Origin: Lacrimispora sp. 210928-DFI.3.58
GTDB taxonomy: Bacteria > Bacillota > Clostridia > Lachnospirales > Lachnospiraceae
DNA length: 64,000 nucleotides
Direction: 5' to 3'
Assembly (NCBI RefSeq): GCF_020554865.1
Contig: NZ_JAJCIC010000024.1
Span: 14,633 to 78,632, forward strand
A program made the position numbers and the translations under genes. Within the stretch, counting starts at the first letter, position 1. Every line of letters begins with the position of its first letter. The notes beneath the pieces are model-generated. The model had not been told where the DNA came from. It worked only from the letters and a program-made list of their open reading frames with translations, and did not search any database. Shown one piece after another: positions 8,589 to 18,925 of the stretch.

Positions 8589-11500
8589 ATGCAGATCAAG
8601 GACATGTTCCGAAAGAAAATTGACCGTGAGATACAGGGCGTTATCATTGTCGGTCAGGGTGAAGAAACAAATGTAGCGCAGGAGCTGGAAGAGTACGTTG
8701 TGACCCGTGAGCTTCAGCGTCATTTTGCGGATTTCTTTGCAGCATATAAAAAAGGTATTCAGGGAACTACACCGAAAATGGGTGTCTGGATTTCCGGCTT
8801 CTTTGGAAGTGGTAAATCTCATTTCCTGAAAATCTTGTCCTATCTGCTTCAGAATAAACAGGTCGGAGACAAACATGCCATCGACTACTTCATTGAGGAT
8901 CAGAAGATTACCAATCAGATGGTGCTGGCAGATATGCAGCTGGCGGCAAACACCCCATCGGACGTAATTCTTTTCAACATTGATTCCAAAAGCGATTCTA
9001 ATGGCAAAGAAAATAAAGATGCCATTGTGAACGTATTCCTGAAGGTCTTCAATGAGATGCAGGGCTTTTGCGGCTCCATGCCTCACCTTGCTGACCTGGA
9101 GCGCAGGCTTTCCGAGGAAGGTCGTTTTGAAGAGTTTAAGGAAAAGTTTGAAGAAGAGTATGGAGATCCGTGGGAAAGCTCTCGCCAGGACTTCGATTTC
9201 ATTCAGGATTCCGTTGTCGATGTTCTTTCTGACATGGATTTCATGAGCGAATCGGCTGCTCGTAACTGGTGTGAGAAAGCAACCGAGGGCTACCAGATCA
9301 GTATTGAGGATTTCGCCAAGCGTGTAAAGTCCTATATTGAGAAAAAAGGTAACAACCACCATGTGGTTTTCCTTGTAGATGAGATTGGCCAGTACATTGG
9401 TGATGATTCCAAACTGATGCTGAACCTTCAGACAGTGACGGAAGAACTGGGCAAGGAATGCATGGGCAAGGCTTGGGTAATCGTAACGAGCCAGCAGGAT
9501 ATCGACTCCATTACCAAGGTGAAGGGTAACGACTTCTCCAAGATTCAGGGACGTTTCGATACACGTCTTTCTTTGTCCTCTGCCAATGTGGACGCTGTTA
9601 TCAAAAAGCGTATTCTGGATAAGACCGAGACAGCAGCACAGAGCCTGCGTCTGCTCTATGACCAGAAAGCAACCATCATCAAAAATCTGATTGTCTTCAA
9701 CGACGGCGTGGAGAAAAAACTGTACGCCAACGCAGAAGACTTTGCAGAGGTTTATCCTTTTGTTCCATACCAGTTTAATTTGCTTGCCAGCGTGCTGACC
9801 AGCATCCGTACCCACGGTGCATCCGGCAAGCACCTGTCCGAAGGTGAACGTTCCATGCTGGCTCTGTTCAAAGAGTCTGCCATGCAGCTGATGGACGATG
9901 AGATGGGGGCAATCGTGCCGTTCTATCGGTTCTATGATGCATTGGAGAACTTCCTCGACCACAGCCACAGCAGCGTGATCATCCGCGCTTATGACAACAG
10001 CTACATCAACCCGGAAAAGAAGGAAAAAGATGTCTTTGCGATCAATGTGTTGAAGACCCTTTTCCTGATTAAATATGTTCTGGAGATCGAAGCCAACGTG
10101 GACAACATCGTCAGCCTGATGATTACCAGCATTGACGATGATCGTATTTCTTTGAAGGCACAGGTGGAGGATGCACTGAAAGTGCTGATGCGCCAGATGC
10201 TGATCCAGAAAAATGGCTCCGTTTATGTATTCCTGACCGATGAAGAACAGGAAATCAACAACGAAATCGAAAAAGAAAATGTGGAGATGCCGGAGGTCAT
10301 CACGAAGATTGCGGAGATGATCTATGAGGACATTTTCTCCAGCAAGAGGTATCAGTACCCCAGCTTTGGTGGACGGTATGCGTTCTCCTTCAATCAGGCA
10401 GTGGATGACCGCCCCTATAAGGCAAACCAGAATTACGATATCGGCCTCCGTGTGTTGACCCCGTGGTATGAGGGCGGCACCGATGATGGTACGCTGCGCC
10501 TGCTCTCCGGCCAGGGCAAGGAAGTTCTTGTGGTTCTGCCGAATGATGATGCGTTCCTGACGGAAATGCGGGCATACTTAAAAATTGAGCGGTTCCTGCG
10601 TAAGAATACTTCTGTGCAGCTTGCCAAGTATGAGACCATTAAGGAAGCAAAGCGCGTGGAGATGCGGGAACGCAACGGTAACGCCAAGCTTTACCTGACG
10701 GAAGCTCTGAAAGAGGCTACCATCTATGTCAATGGCGATGTGCTGCACACCTCCGGCAAGGAAGTGACCAGCCGCATCAACGAGGCTATCGGAAGATTGG
10801 TGCAGACGGTTTACCACAAGCTGTCCTACATTGACGCAGCGATGGGCGAAGCAGACATCCGGAAGATGTTCAAGACCAGCAACCAGCTGTCACTGGCACT
10901 GGGAGATACCGGAGAATCCAATGTTCACGCACTGGATGATGTGCTGCAATTCGTGGCAGGTAACTCCCGGATGCACATGAAAACTTCTATGAAAACCATC
11001 AAGGATCGCTTTATGAAAGCACCCTATGGCTTTGTGGAAGATGATATCCATTGGCTGGTGGCACGTCTCTTTAAGCGTGGAGACCTGTCCTTTACGGTCA
11101 ACGGTGAGAGCGTCAATCTGAACAACCGCTCCGAAGAAGAAATTATCGGCTACATCACGAAGAAGCAGTTCGTGGATAAGCTGCTGACGGAAGTGCGCGT
11201 CCGTGTGCCGGAAAACCAGAAAAAGGCCGTCCGCACCGTGATGAAAGAGCTGTTCAAGGTGGCACCGCCTGCCGATGACGAAGATACCATCATGAAGAAC
11301 TTCCAGCATTACTGCGAGAATCGAATCACTGAGATTGAGCGGCTGGAACCGAAATATGAGAATTACGCCTATCCAGGAAAGGAACTTCTGGAAAAGGGCA
11401 AGAAGCGGCTTTCCGCACTGGTGCAGATTCAGGCACCGCTGGAATTCTTTAAGACTGTATTTGACGAGCAGGACGATCTGATGGATTTTGGCGAGGACTA

Positions 11501-12242
11501 TGAGCCTATCCGTGATTTCTTTGGCAGTGAGCAGCTGACCATCTTCACCCGTGCGCTGGATATGCTGAATATCTACGAGGACAGCAAGACCTACATCGTG
11601 GATGCAGAACTGGAAGACGTGGTGGCTAAGATGCGCACCATCGTCCGGATGGCGAAGCCCTATAAGGAGATTCCGAAGCTGCCGGAGCTGCGCGAGAAGT
11701 TTATGAACTGCTATATGCGCATTCTGGAAGAGCAGGCAGAGCCGGTCAAGGATTCCATCAATCAGGATCGGAACCGTGTTTTTGAAGTGCTGAACACCAA
11801 GTCCTATAAGGATGCGAAATTCAACCGTTATCTGGAACTGTTTAAGGAGATCATGGACGGTGCGGAGCACTGCAACAATGTCTCCACTCTGCGTAGCTAT
11901 GCAGATAAGGCGGAGGCACTGAAGCTGCGCCTGCTCAATGAGATGAATGCAGAGGATATCCGTCTTATGCAGGAAGCAGCGGCAAAGGCCGAGGCAGAGC
12001 GTAAGCGTCAGGAAGAAGAGGCGGAAAAGCGCGGCGAGGCCGTGAAACCGGCAGAAAAGGTGGCAAAACCGCAGCCGGTATATAAGGTGCGCACCACGAA
12101 GAATGTTTCCATCAAGACGGTTGCCAAGACTGCATCGTGGCGGCTGGAGAGCAAGGATGATGTTGATAAATACCTTGCTGCATTGCGCGAAAACCTACTG
12201 AAAGAGATGGACGAAGATACAATCGTCAACATTGAACTATAA
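8589..12242 (+). CDS. brxC: BREX protein BrxC, large P-loop ATPase
   Basis: At 1217 residues this is the large ATPase of the BREX system. Walker A is GFFGSGKS at about residues 70-77 and a Walker B-like VVFLVDEIGQYIG lies near residue 260. The C-terminal part has a long Glu/Lys/Ala-rich coiled coil (about 1120-1160) and a final KTVAKTASWRLESKDDVDKY segment typical of the family. ATG 8589 is preceded by GGAGG with an eight-base spacer; the in-frame ATG at 8574 lies before that site and is unlikely. It lies between brxB and pglX. BrxC is essential for both methylation and phage exclusion in studied type 1 systems; its substrate is unknown. Confidence 0.95.
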   Translation: MQIKDMFRKKIDREIQGVIIVGQGEETNVAQELEEYVVTRELQRHFADFFAAYKKGIQGTTPKMGVWISGFFGSGKSHFLKILSYLLQNKQVGDKHAIDYFIEDQKITNQMVLADMQLAANTPSDVILFNIDSKSDSNGKENKDAIVNVFLKVFNEMQGFCGSMPHLADLERRLSEEGRFEEFKEKFEEEYGDPWESSRQDFDFIQDSVVDVLSDMDFMSESAARNWCEKATEGYQISIEDFAKRVKSYIEKKGNNHHVVFLVDEIGQYIGDDSKLMLNLQTVTEELGKECMGKAWVIVTSQQDIDSITKVKGNDFSKIQGRFDTRLSLSSANVDAVIKKRILDKTETAAQSLRLLYDQKATIIKNLIVFNDGVEKKLYANAEDFAEVYPFVPYQFNLLASVLTSIRTHGASGKHLSEGERSMLALFKESAMQLMDDEMGAIVPFYRFYDALENFLDHSHSSVIIRAYDNSYINPEKKEKDVFAINVLKTLFLIKYVLEIEANVDNIVSLMITSIDDDRISLKAQVEDALKVLMRQMLIQKNGSVYVFLTDEEQEINNEIEKENVEMPEVITKIAEMIYEDIFSSKRYQYPSFGGRYAFSFNQAVDDRPYKANQNYDIGLRVLTPWYEGGTDDGTLRLLSGQGKEVLVVLPNDDAFLTEMRAYLKIERFLRKNTSVQLAKYETIKEAKRVEMRERNGNAKLYLTEALKEATIYVNGDVLHTSGKEVTSRINEAIGRLVQTVYHKLSYIDAAMGEADIRKMFKTSNQLSLALGDTGESNVHALDDVLQFVAGNSRMHMKTSMKTIKDRFMKAPYGFVEDDIHWLVARLFKRGDLSFTVNGESVNLNNRSEEEIIGYITKKQFVDKLLTEVRVRVPENQKKAVRTVMKELFKVAPPADDEDTIMKNFQHYCENRITEIERLEPKYENYAYPGKELLEKGKKRLSALVQIQAPLEFFKTVFDEQDDLMDFGEDYEPIRDFFGSEQLTIFTRALDMLNIYEDSKTYIVDAELEDVVAKMRTIVRMAKPYKEIPKLPELREKFMNCYMRILEEQAEPVKDSINQDRNRVFEVLNTKSYKDAKFNRYLELFKEIMDGAEHCNNVSTLRSYADKAEALKLRLLNEMNAEDIRLMQEAAAKAEAERKRQEEEAEKRGEAVKPAEKVAKPQPVYKVRTTKNVSIKTVAKTASWRLESKDDVDKYLAALRENLLKEMDEDTIVNIEL

Positions 12243-12262
12243 ATGACAGGAGGATTGGCTCC

Positions 12263-15200
12263 ATGAACAAGACAGCCATAAAGAATTTTGCGATCTGGGC
12301 GCGGAATAAGCTGATTGCAGATGTCAGCTATGATGCCCGCCTGATCGGTATTACGGAGGACGGCATTGCAAAGCCGTTGCCGCAGAGCTTCGGCGGCACT
12401 CAGTTCTTCGATATCGGCACCGCAGAACCGTATTCGATTTCCGGCGAGGCTGTGCGCCAGCGTGACAAGCTGATAGAGGTCATCCAGCAGAAGGAAAAGG
12501 ATACCGACTACAAAACCGCATATCAGTATGTGATCGAGGAGGTTGCCTATACATGGTTCAACCGCTTGATTGCTATCCGTTTCATGGAGGTCAATGACTA
12601 TCTGCCTTCCCATATCCGGGTTCTTTCTTCCGAGAGCGGTAAGCTGGAGCCGGATCTGGTCACAACACCGTTTGACGCAGAGCTGCCCTTCACTACGGAG
12701 GAAGAGACACAGATTTTCCAGCTGAAGCAGGACAATAAGCTGGACGAGGAGTTCCGTATCCTGTTCCTGAAGCAGTGCAACGCCCTGAACGAGATTCTGC
12801 CTGCTCTGTTTGAAAAGACAAAGAACTACACCGAGCTGCTGCTCAGCTTGTCCGTTATTGACCAGGATGGCGTGGTCTATCATCTGATTCACGATATCCC
12901 GGAGGATGACTTCAACATCGAGCGCGGTGGTCAGGTGGAGATTATCGGCTGGCTGTACCAGTATTACAATACCGAGCCGAAGGCCGCTGCATTTGCCAAG
13001 AACGGTAAGATCACCAAAGAGGAAATCCCTGCTGTAACCCAGCTGTTCACCCCGGACTGGATCGTCCGCTACATGGTGGAGAACAGCCTTGGCCGTCTGT
13101 GGGTGGAAGGACACCCGGAATGCGGCCTGAAAGAAAACTGGAAATACTATCTGGAAGAAGCACAGCAGGAGCCGGAGGTGCAGGCAAAACTTGCAGAAAT
13201 TCGTAAAGAGTATTCCGCACTGAATCCGGAAGACATCAAGCTCATCGACCCCTGCATGGGTTCCGGTCATATCCTGGTATATGCCTTTGATGTGCTGATG
13301 CAGATTTACGAGAGTGCCGGTTATAGCCAGCGTGATGCTGCGAAGAGCATTCTGGAACACAACATCTACGGTCTGGACATTGATGACCGTGCCTATCAGT
13401 TGGCGTACTTTGCCGTGATGATGAAAGCACGGCAGTACAACCGCCGTATCTTAAACGGTGAAAACACCTGCCATGTCTATGCCATTCAGGAGAGCAACAG
13501 CATCAACCGTGCGCACCTGAAATATTTCGGCGCAGGGATGGACGATATCGAGAAGAATGCCGCCAAGATGCAGCTGGAAGGTTTGCTGGACACCCTGACC
13601 GATGCCAAGGAGTATGGCTCTATCCTGAATGTGGAGAGCTACAACTGGGATTTGCTGCGCCGGTTTGTGGCAGCGGAAGATACCGACGGTCAGATCAGCA
13701 TGGACAGCGTGGGCGTGGAAGATACCGCCGAGCAGCTGAATCGGCTCATTGACATTGGCGAAACTGCAAGTAGAAAGTATGATATAGTGGTCACAAATCC
13801 GCCTTATAGAGCAGTTGCTGATTGTACAGAACGCTTAAATAGCTTTGTGAAAGCAAACTATCCTGATAGCAAAAATGATTTAAGTACGATATTCATGGAA
13901 AAAACATTGAGTATGTCCAAGCCTCATGGATTTATGGCAATGATCAATATACCGGTGTGGATGTCGAAGTCAAGTTTTGAACAGCTACGGTATAAATTAC
14001 TGGCATTGCATACGTTTGTTGCTGTGGCTCACTGTGGACGAGGCATATTTGGTTCGGATTTTGGAACAGTAGCGTTTGTTGTCCAAAATAGTCATATTAA
14101 AATGTATAAAGCGTTATTCCGCCAGTTGTTTGATGAATTGGGAGCGGTGGATTCTGTTGAGCAAAAGGAAAAGTGGTTCTTAGAAGGAAAAGGAGTGTTC
14201 TATGCCTATCCAGATAAATTCTTGAAGATTGCGAGCTATCCTATTGCATATTGGGTAAGTGATCGCCTTTTGACAATTCTAAATGAATGCAAACCATTGA
14301 CCGAATTTGCAGCACCGCGAAAAGGATTAACTACTGGCGATAATGATACATTTGCACGACTTTGGTTTGAAATAGAACTGGCTAAATTTGGAATCGATGG
14401 GAATGATCGCACGAAGTGGTATCCGATGACAAAAGGTGGAGATTTTAGGCGTTGGTATGGAAATAACAGTTACGTTGTAAACTGGGAAAACGATGGACTT
14501 GAAATCTGCAACTTCAAAGATGAAAAAGGAAAGTTGCGCTCTCGTCCGCAAAATGTTTCTTATTATTTCCATGAGGGAATATCGTGGAATGATACGACAG
14601 CGACTGGAAAAATTGCGTTTCGCTATCAAACAAAGGAATATATTCCGAATGCATCTGGTCCGTGTGTGTATGCAAATAAAGATTTGTGGTATCTATTTGG
14701 TTTGCTGAACTCTAAAGTGTCTCAAGTTCTTTTGGAGATTCTTGCACCAAATATGAAGTTTGAAGTTGGTCAAATGGGGCTTGTTCCAATTATTATGGAA
14801 AATCGCCCAGAAGTTGAAGAGCTTTCACACAATACTGTTCGAATAGCAAAATCGGATTGGGATTCCTTTGAAACCTCTTGGGATTTTCAGAAGCACCCAT
14901 TGCTCCGCAATGTTTCTGCGATTTCCGAGGCCTTTACCCAGTGGCAGGCGGAATGTGATGACCGTTTCAACCAGCTGAAAGCCAATGAAGAAGAGTTGAA
15001 CCGCATTTTTATTGACATTTACGGCTTGCAGGACGAGTTGACCCCGGAAGTGGAGGATAAAGATGTGACCGTGCGCAAGGCTGACTTGCAACGTGATATC
15101 AAGAGCCTGCTCAGCTATGCGGTGGGCTGTATGTTTGGCCGCTACTCGCTGGATAAACCCGGTCTTATTTTTGCAGGTGGAAACTTTGATTCTGTCTATT

Positions 15201-15994
15201 GGAAATACAAGGGACAGGCTGCATTAGATGAAAATGGCGACCCAATCGAAGGTGGATATGCAGGAATTTCCTTGGCAGAGTACCATTATCCAAAGTTCCA
15301 CGATACCGACGATTGGGAAACGGCAACATGGCTTTCTTATGAACCAGATGTAGACAATGTCATTCCTATCACCGATGAAGAATATCTGGACGATGATATC
15401 GTTTCGCGCCTGTGTGCATGGCTGAAAGCGGTTTATGGTGCAGATACGCTGGAAGAAAACCTCGATTATATCGCAAAAGCCCTTGGCAATAAGGGCAGCA
15501 CCAGCCGGGAGATTATCCGCAACTACTTCCTGAACGACTTCTTCAGGGATCACTGCCAGACATACTCTGTCACCGGTTCCGGCAAGCGTCCGATCTACTG
15601 GCTGTTTGACAGCGGCAAGCAGAACGGCTTCAAGGCACTGGTTTACCTGCATCGCTACACGCCGGATACCATCGGCAACCTGCGTATCGACTACCTGCAC
15701 AAGATGCAGCGTGTATATGAATCCGAGATCAACCGAATGCAGGATATGATGGATCACAGCGAGAATGCCCGCGAAGTGGCAGCAGCCGGGAAGCGCAAGG
15801 ATAAACTTGCCAAGCAGTTGAAGGAATGTCGGGAATACGATGAGAAGATCAGCCATCTGGCACTTTCCCGTATCGAGCTTGACCTCGATGACGGCGTAAA
15901 GGTCAACTACCGCAAGCTCCAGACCGCCCAGGACGGCAAGTTCTATGAGGTGCTGGCAGACAGTAAGAATATCATGGTGAAAGAAAAGAAATAA
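12263..15994 (+). CDS. pglX: BREX adenine-specific DNA methyltransferase PglX
   Basis: This 1243-residue protein has the methylase motifs DPCMGSGHIL (motif I, about residues 326-335) and TNPPY (motif IV, about 511-515). In type 1 BREX, PglX methylates one adenine of a non-palindromic site on host DNA and so marks self. The start has GGAGG at 12249. The stretch from about 13770 to 14890, after the NPPY motif where target recognition lies, is visibly more AT-rich than both flanks, with AT-ending codons. This suggests the specificity region was exchanged. The reading frame is intact throughout. Confidence 0.95.
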   Translation: MNKTAIKNFAIWARNKLIADVSYDARLIGITEDGIAKPLPQSFGGTQFFDIGTAEPYSISGEAVRQRDKLIEVIQQKEKDTDYKTAYQYVIEEVAYTWFNRLIAIRFMEVNDYLPSHIRVLSSESGKLEPDLVTTPFDAELPFTTEEETQIFQLKQDNKLDEEFRILFLKQCNALNEILPALFEKTKNYTELLLSLSVIDQDGVVYHLIHDIPEDDFNIERGGQVEIIGWLYQYYNTEPKAAAFAKNGKITKEEIPAVTQLFTPDWIVRYMVENSLGRLWVEGHPECGLKENWKYYLEEAQQEPEVQAKLAEIRKEYSALNPEDIKLIDPCMGSGHILVYAFDVLMQIYESAGYSQRDAAKSILEHNIYGLDIDDRAYQLAYFAVMMKARQYNRRILNGENTCHVYAIQESNSINRAHLKYFGAGMDDIEKNAAKMQLEGLLDTLTDAKEYGSILNVESYNWDLLRRFVAAEDTDGQISMDSVGVEDTAEQLNRLIDIGETASRKYDIVVTNPPYRAVADCTERLNSFVKANYPDSKNDLSTIFMEKTLSMSKPHGFMAMINIPVWMSKSSFEQLRYKLLALHTFVAVAHCGRGIFGSDFGTVAFVVQNSHIKMYKALFRQLFDELGAVDSVEQKEKWFLEGKGVFYAYPDKFLKIASYPIAYWVSDRLLTILNECKPLTEFAAPRKGLTTGDNDTFARLWFEIELAKFGIDGNDRTKWYPMTKGGDFRRWYGNNSYVVNWENDGLEICNFKDEKGKLRSRPQNVSYYFHEGISWNDTTATGKIAFRYQTKEYIPNASGPCVYANKDLWYLFGLLNSKVSQVLLEILAPNMKFEVGQMGLVPIIMENRPEVEELSHNTVRIAKSDWDSFETSWDFQKHPLLRNVSAISEAFTQWQAECDDRFNQLKANEEELNRIFIDIYGLQDELTPEVEDKDVTVRKADLQRDIKSLLSYAVGCMFGRYSLDKPGLIFAGGNFDSVYWKYKGQAALDENGDPIEGGYAGISLAEYHYPKFHDTDDWETATWLSYEPDVDNVIPITDEEYLDDDIVSRLCAWLKAVYGADTLEENLDYIAKALGNKGSTSREIIRNYFLNDFFRDHCQTYSVTGSGKRPIYWLFDSGKQNGFKALVYLHRYTPDTIGNLRIDYLHKMQRVYESEINRMQDMMDHSENAREVAAAGKRKDKLAKQLKECREYDEKISHLALSRIELDLDDGVKVNYRKLQTAQDGKFYEVLADSKNIMVKEKK

Positions 15995-16020
15995 GAAAAA
16001 TGACCGGAGGGAGTGGGAAA

Positions 16021-16392
16021 ATGCAAAATCACTGGACAAAGGATGATGTCGCGGCGGCATGGCAGCGTTTTGAACGTACATATGCCCATGATCCGGTGGC
16101 ATACCGCTTCCTCTGCGGTCATTGTATTCAAGATGAAACCGATGAAGATGCGTTGGATTACAATATCATTGGTGTCTGGCTAGTCTGTCATAGAAAATAT
16201 CGTGACTGGTCAACCGAGAAATCCTATGATCTGGCATGGATACTGAAATTTATGCAGGCGTATCACATGACGATTCCACGGTACATCAAAAGAACAAAGT
16301 TCTACCGGAAAAAGATGAAGCTATTGCTGAGTTCTCTTGTAAGAGATAAAGACCAATCACAGGAAAAAAGGACAATGATATGGCAGAATTGA
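16021..16392 (+). CDS. uncharacterised small protein inside the BREX operon
   Basis: ATG 16021 follows GGAGGGAG at seven bases and gives 123 residues; an upstream in-frame ATG at 16000 lies before that site. The product is rich in aromatic residues (several Trp, Tyr and His) in the first 90 residues and basic at the C-terminus (RTKFYRKKMK). No membrane segment or known motif is visible. It lies 26 bp after pglX, and its 3' end overlaps pglZ by 13 bp, so it is co-translated with the BREX core. The canonical six-gene type 1 set has no gene here. Function unknown: regulator, PglX partner or inhibitor are all possible. Confidence 0.7.
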   Translation: MQNHWTKDDVAAAWQRFERTYAHDPVAYRFLCGHCIQDETDEDALDYNIIGVWLVCHRKYRDWSTEKSYDLAWILKFMQAYHMTIPRYIKRTKFYRKKMKLLLSSLVRDKDQSQEKRTMIWQN

Positions 16393-18902
16393 ACCTGAAA
16401 CAAATTATAGACCGCCTGAATGCGGAATTTACCGGAGAGACCCGGAAACTGGTTTTCTGGTACGATGATAAGGCAGAATTTGCCGAGGATATGGAGACAG
16501 TTGAGCTTCAGAATGCGAAGATCTACCATCTCCAGCCGGATAACCAGTTCTATACAAAGTATTTTCTGGAGCGTGTGGATAAGACCACGAATTATCTGAT
16601 CTATGCACCGTTTCCGAAGCCGGATGTAAGGGACAACCATCTGGAAGACACAATGCTGTATTCCAGACGGTTCTTTGCTGACCGTGCCTCCCTGCTGTCG
16701 GTTGACCTGGGTATTGAGGAAAAGTACAAGCCGGTTATTGAGAAGCACATCAAGTTTTTCGCCAACAAAGAGCGCACTCAGCGGTTCTATGATTTGGAAA
16801 TCGAAAACTTCAATGAAGAAAATATCCTTGTCGGTCTGCTAAGTGCAGTCTGCAAGGCGCGTACCTGCTCTTTTGAGGAAGTCGTGCGCATCGTGTTGAC
16901 AGATGGCGAGTTGGTGGACAATGCTTTCTTGCAGGAGTTTGAAAAATACGACCTGCTGTCTGCATTCTGGCAGCTCTGTGAGCAGCATTTCGGATACACC
17001 GATACAAAACCGAGTTTGGAACGGCTGCTGGTAACATTGTTCGTTACTTATACTGGGCGATATGTGCAGGCAGAGCTTCCGGCAGCATGGAGGAGCTTTG
17101 TCTCCTACAAGTCCGGTAATATCATCGCATTTCTCGATAGCTTGATGAACAGCGTCCTGTACCGGGACAAATACGATGCTCTGTCGGCGCACGTTGCCAA
17201 GGGTCTGAATGTTCTTTCGGCATTTGCAGGAATGCGAGTGGACGATTTGATGGAGTGCGATACTTTCCTTGCCGTGGATCAAGTGCTGGTAAAGTGGCTC
17301 ATTAGCAGACTTGTTTCGGAAGATATTGGTGCAATCGTAAACGGATTTACCATTCCGGAACTCTGTGAAAAACGGGCTAAAATGCACTTTGGAAGAAAAA
17401 CCGGGAAGACGTATCAGCTGCTTTTTAGTGCGTACAACATGGTGAAGGAAGCGGATTACCATGCCGCAGATGGCTTAAAGCCAATTATCGACCGATATCT
17501 TGCTGCGGATTACAATATGGATCAGCAGTATCGAAAATTCTACTATTATTACGACCAGCTGGAGAGCACGGAAAGCTTTGAGCCGCTTCGGGAACTGGTG
17601 GAAAATATCTACACGAACGAATATCTGGCTTGCCTGCTCCCTGCCTGGAATGCTGGAATCCAGCAGGATGCCGCATTTTCGGTAATTCCGTTGCAGCGAG
17701 ATTTTTACAATGCCAATCTGCGATATACCAAAGAACGCACCGTGGTCATCATTTCGGATGCCATGCGTTACGAGGTCGGACAGGAGTTGTTTGCCAGAAT
17801 GCAGGATGACCCGAAATGCACGGCAAAACTTTCTGTACAGTTGAGTGTTCTTCCGTCTTATACGAGGCTCGGTATGGCAGCACTTTTGCCACATAAGACA
17901 CTGGAAATGACGGATGATTTTCAGGTACTGGCAGATGGTATCCTTTGCGATAATCTGGCAGGTCGGCAGCAGGTGCTGCAAAGCTATAACCCGGATAGTG
18001 TCTGTGTACAGTTCGATGATATCAAAAATCTGAAAGTGGCAGAGCTGCGAGATGTGCTGACAAAACGTCAGATCATCTATGTATACCATAATCAGATCGA
18101 CGCGCGTGGAGACAAGGCAAATACCGAGGATGAGGTGTTTAATGCGTGTGAGGAAGCCGTTCAGGAAATTATGGATCTGATTCATAGAATCTCCGTTAGC
18201 GGCAACACCTATCATTTTATCGTTACTGCCGATCATGGCTTTATTTATAAGCGTGATAAGCTGACAGAAAGTGACAAAATCTCCGGGAAAAGCGCGGACA
18301 AAGCATTTGTCAATCGCAGATTTATTGTGTCCAAGGCGGCACTGGGAGATGATGGCATCGACCATATGAGCATGGGACGCATTCTGGGGAACGAGGACAG
18401 CAAGATGGTGTCCTATCCTGTCAGCAGTAATGTCTTTAAGGTGGCCGGAGGCGGTGCTAACTATGTGCATGGCGGTTCCTCACCGCAGGAAATGCTGGTG
18501 CCGGTGCTGGAGTTTAAGATGGAACGCGGTCACATGGAAACAAAGAATGCAGAAATTGCTCTGGTCAGCATCGTCCATAAGATCACGAACCTGATCACTT
18601 CCATGGACTTTATCCAGTCGGATGCAGTCAGTGATACTGTAAAAGCGGCAAAATACCGTATTTTCTTCCTCTCGGAAGACAATGAGAAAATCTCGAACGA
18701 AAACAGCTATGTGGCGGACAGTCGCGAGGAAAATGCGCAGAAGCGTATCTTCCGGATGCGTTTCACATTCAAGAATAAGAAATACGACAAGGACAAGCAA
18801 TATTACCTTGTGGTTTATGACGAAGAAAGCGGTCTGGAGCAGTGGAGGCAGCCTGTCATCATGGACATTGCCTTTGCAGATGACTTTGGATTCGGATTCT
18901 GA
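16380..18902 (+). CDS. pglZ: BREX protein PglZ (alkaline-phosphatase-like)
   Basis: This 840-residue protein carries the PglZ domain: metal-site motifs VVIISDAMRYEV near residue 455 and FIVTADHGFIYKR near 615-625, as in alkaline-phosphatase superfamily enzymes. The N-terminus (LKQIIDRLNAEFTGETRKLVFWYDD) is the standard BREX PglZ opening. PglZ is a core component present in all BREX types and is required for defence; its physiological substrate is not established. The gene overlaps the preceding small gene by 13 bp and is followed after 23 bp by brxL. Confidence 0.95.
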   Translation: MAELNLKQIIDRLNAEFTGETRKLVFWYDDKAEFAEDMETVELQNAKIYHLQPDNQFYTKYFLERVDKTTNYLIYAPFPKPDVRDNHLEDTMLYSRRFFADRASLLSVDLGIEEKYKPVIEKHIKFFANKERTQRFYDLEIENFNEENILVGLLSAVCKARTCSFEEVVRIVLTDGELVDNAFLQEFEKYDLLSAFWQLCEQHFGYTDTKPSLERLLVTLFVTYTGRYVQAELPAAWRSFVSYKSGNIIAFLDSLMNSVLYRDKYDALSAHVAKGLNVLSAFAGMRVDDLMECDTFLAVDQVLVKWLISRLVSEDIGAIVNGFTIPELCEKRAKMHFGRKTGKTYQLLFSAYNMVKEADYHAADGLKPIIDRYLAADYNMDQQYRKFYYYYDQLESTESFEPLRELVENIYTNEYLACLLPAWNAGIQQDAAFSVIPLQRDFYNANLRYTKERTVVIISDAMRYEVGQELFARMQDDPKCTAKLSVQLSVLPSYTRLGMAALLPHKTLEMTDDFQVLADGILCDNLAGRQQVLQSYNPDSVCVQFDDIKNLKVAELRDVLTKRQIIYVYHNQIDARGDKANTEDEVFNACEEAVQEIMDLIHRISVSGNTYHFIVTADHGFIYKRDKLTESDKISGKSADKAFVNRRFIVSKAALGDDGIDHMSMGRILGNEDSKMVSYPVSSNVFKVAGGGANYVHGGSSPQEMLVPVLEFKMERGHMETKNAEIALVSIVHKITNLITSMDFIQSDAVSDTVKAAKYRIFFLSEDNEKISNENSYVADSREENAQKRIFRMRFTFKNKKYDKDKQYYLVVYDEESGLEQWRQPVIMDIAFADDFGFGF

Positions 18903-18925
18903 TACAGAGGAGGCAGGAATTCCGT

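Noticed and set aside
8001..9968. Long open frame (655 codons) on the minus strand opposite brxB and brxC
   Set aside because: Mirror of conserved BREX genes; composition is that of an antisense shadow and no promoter or ribosome site supports it.
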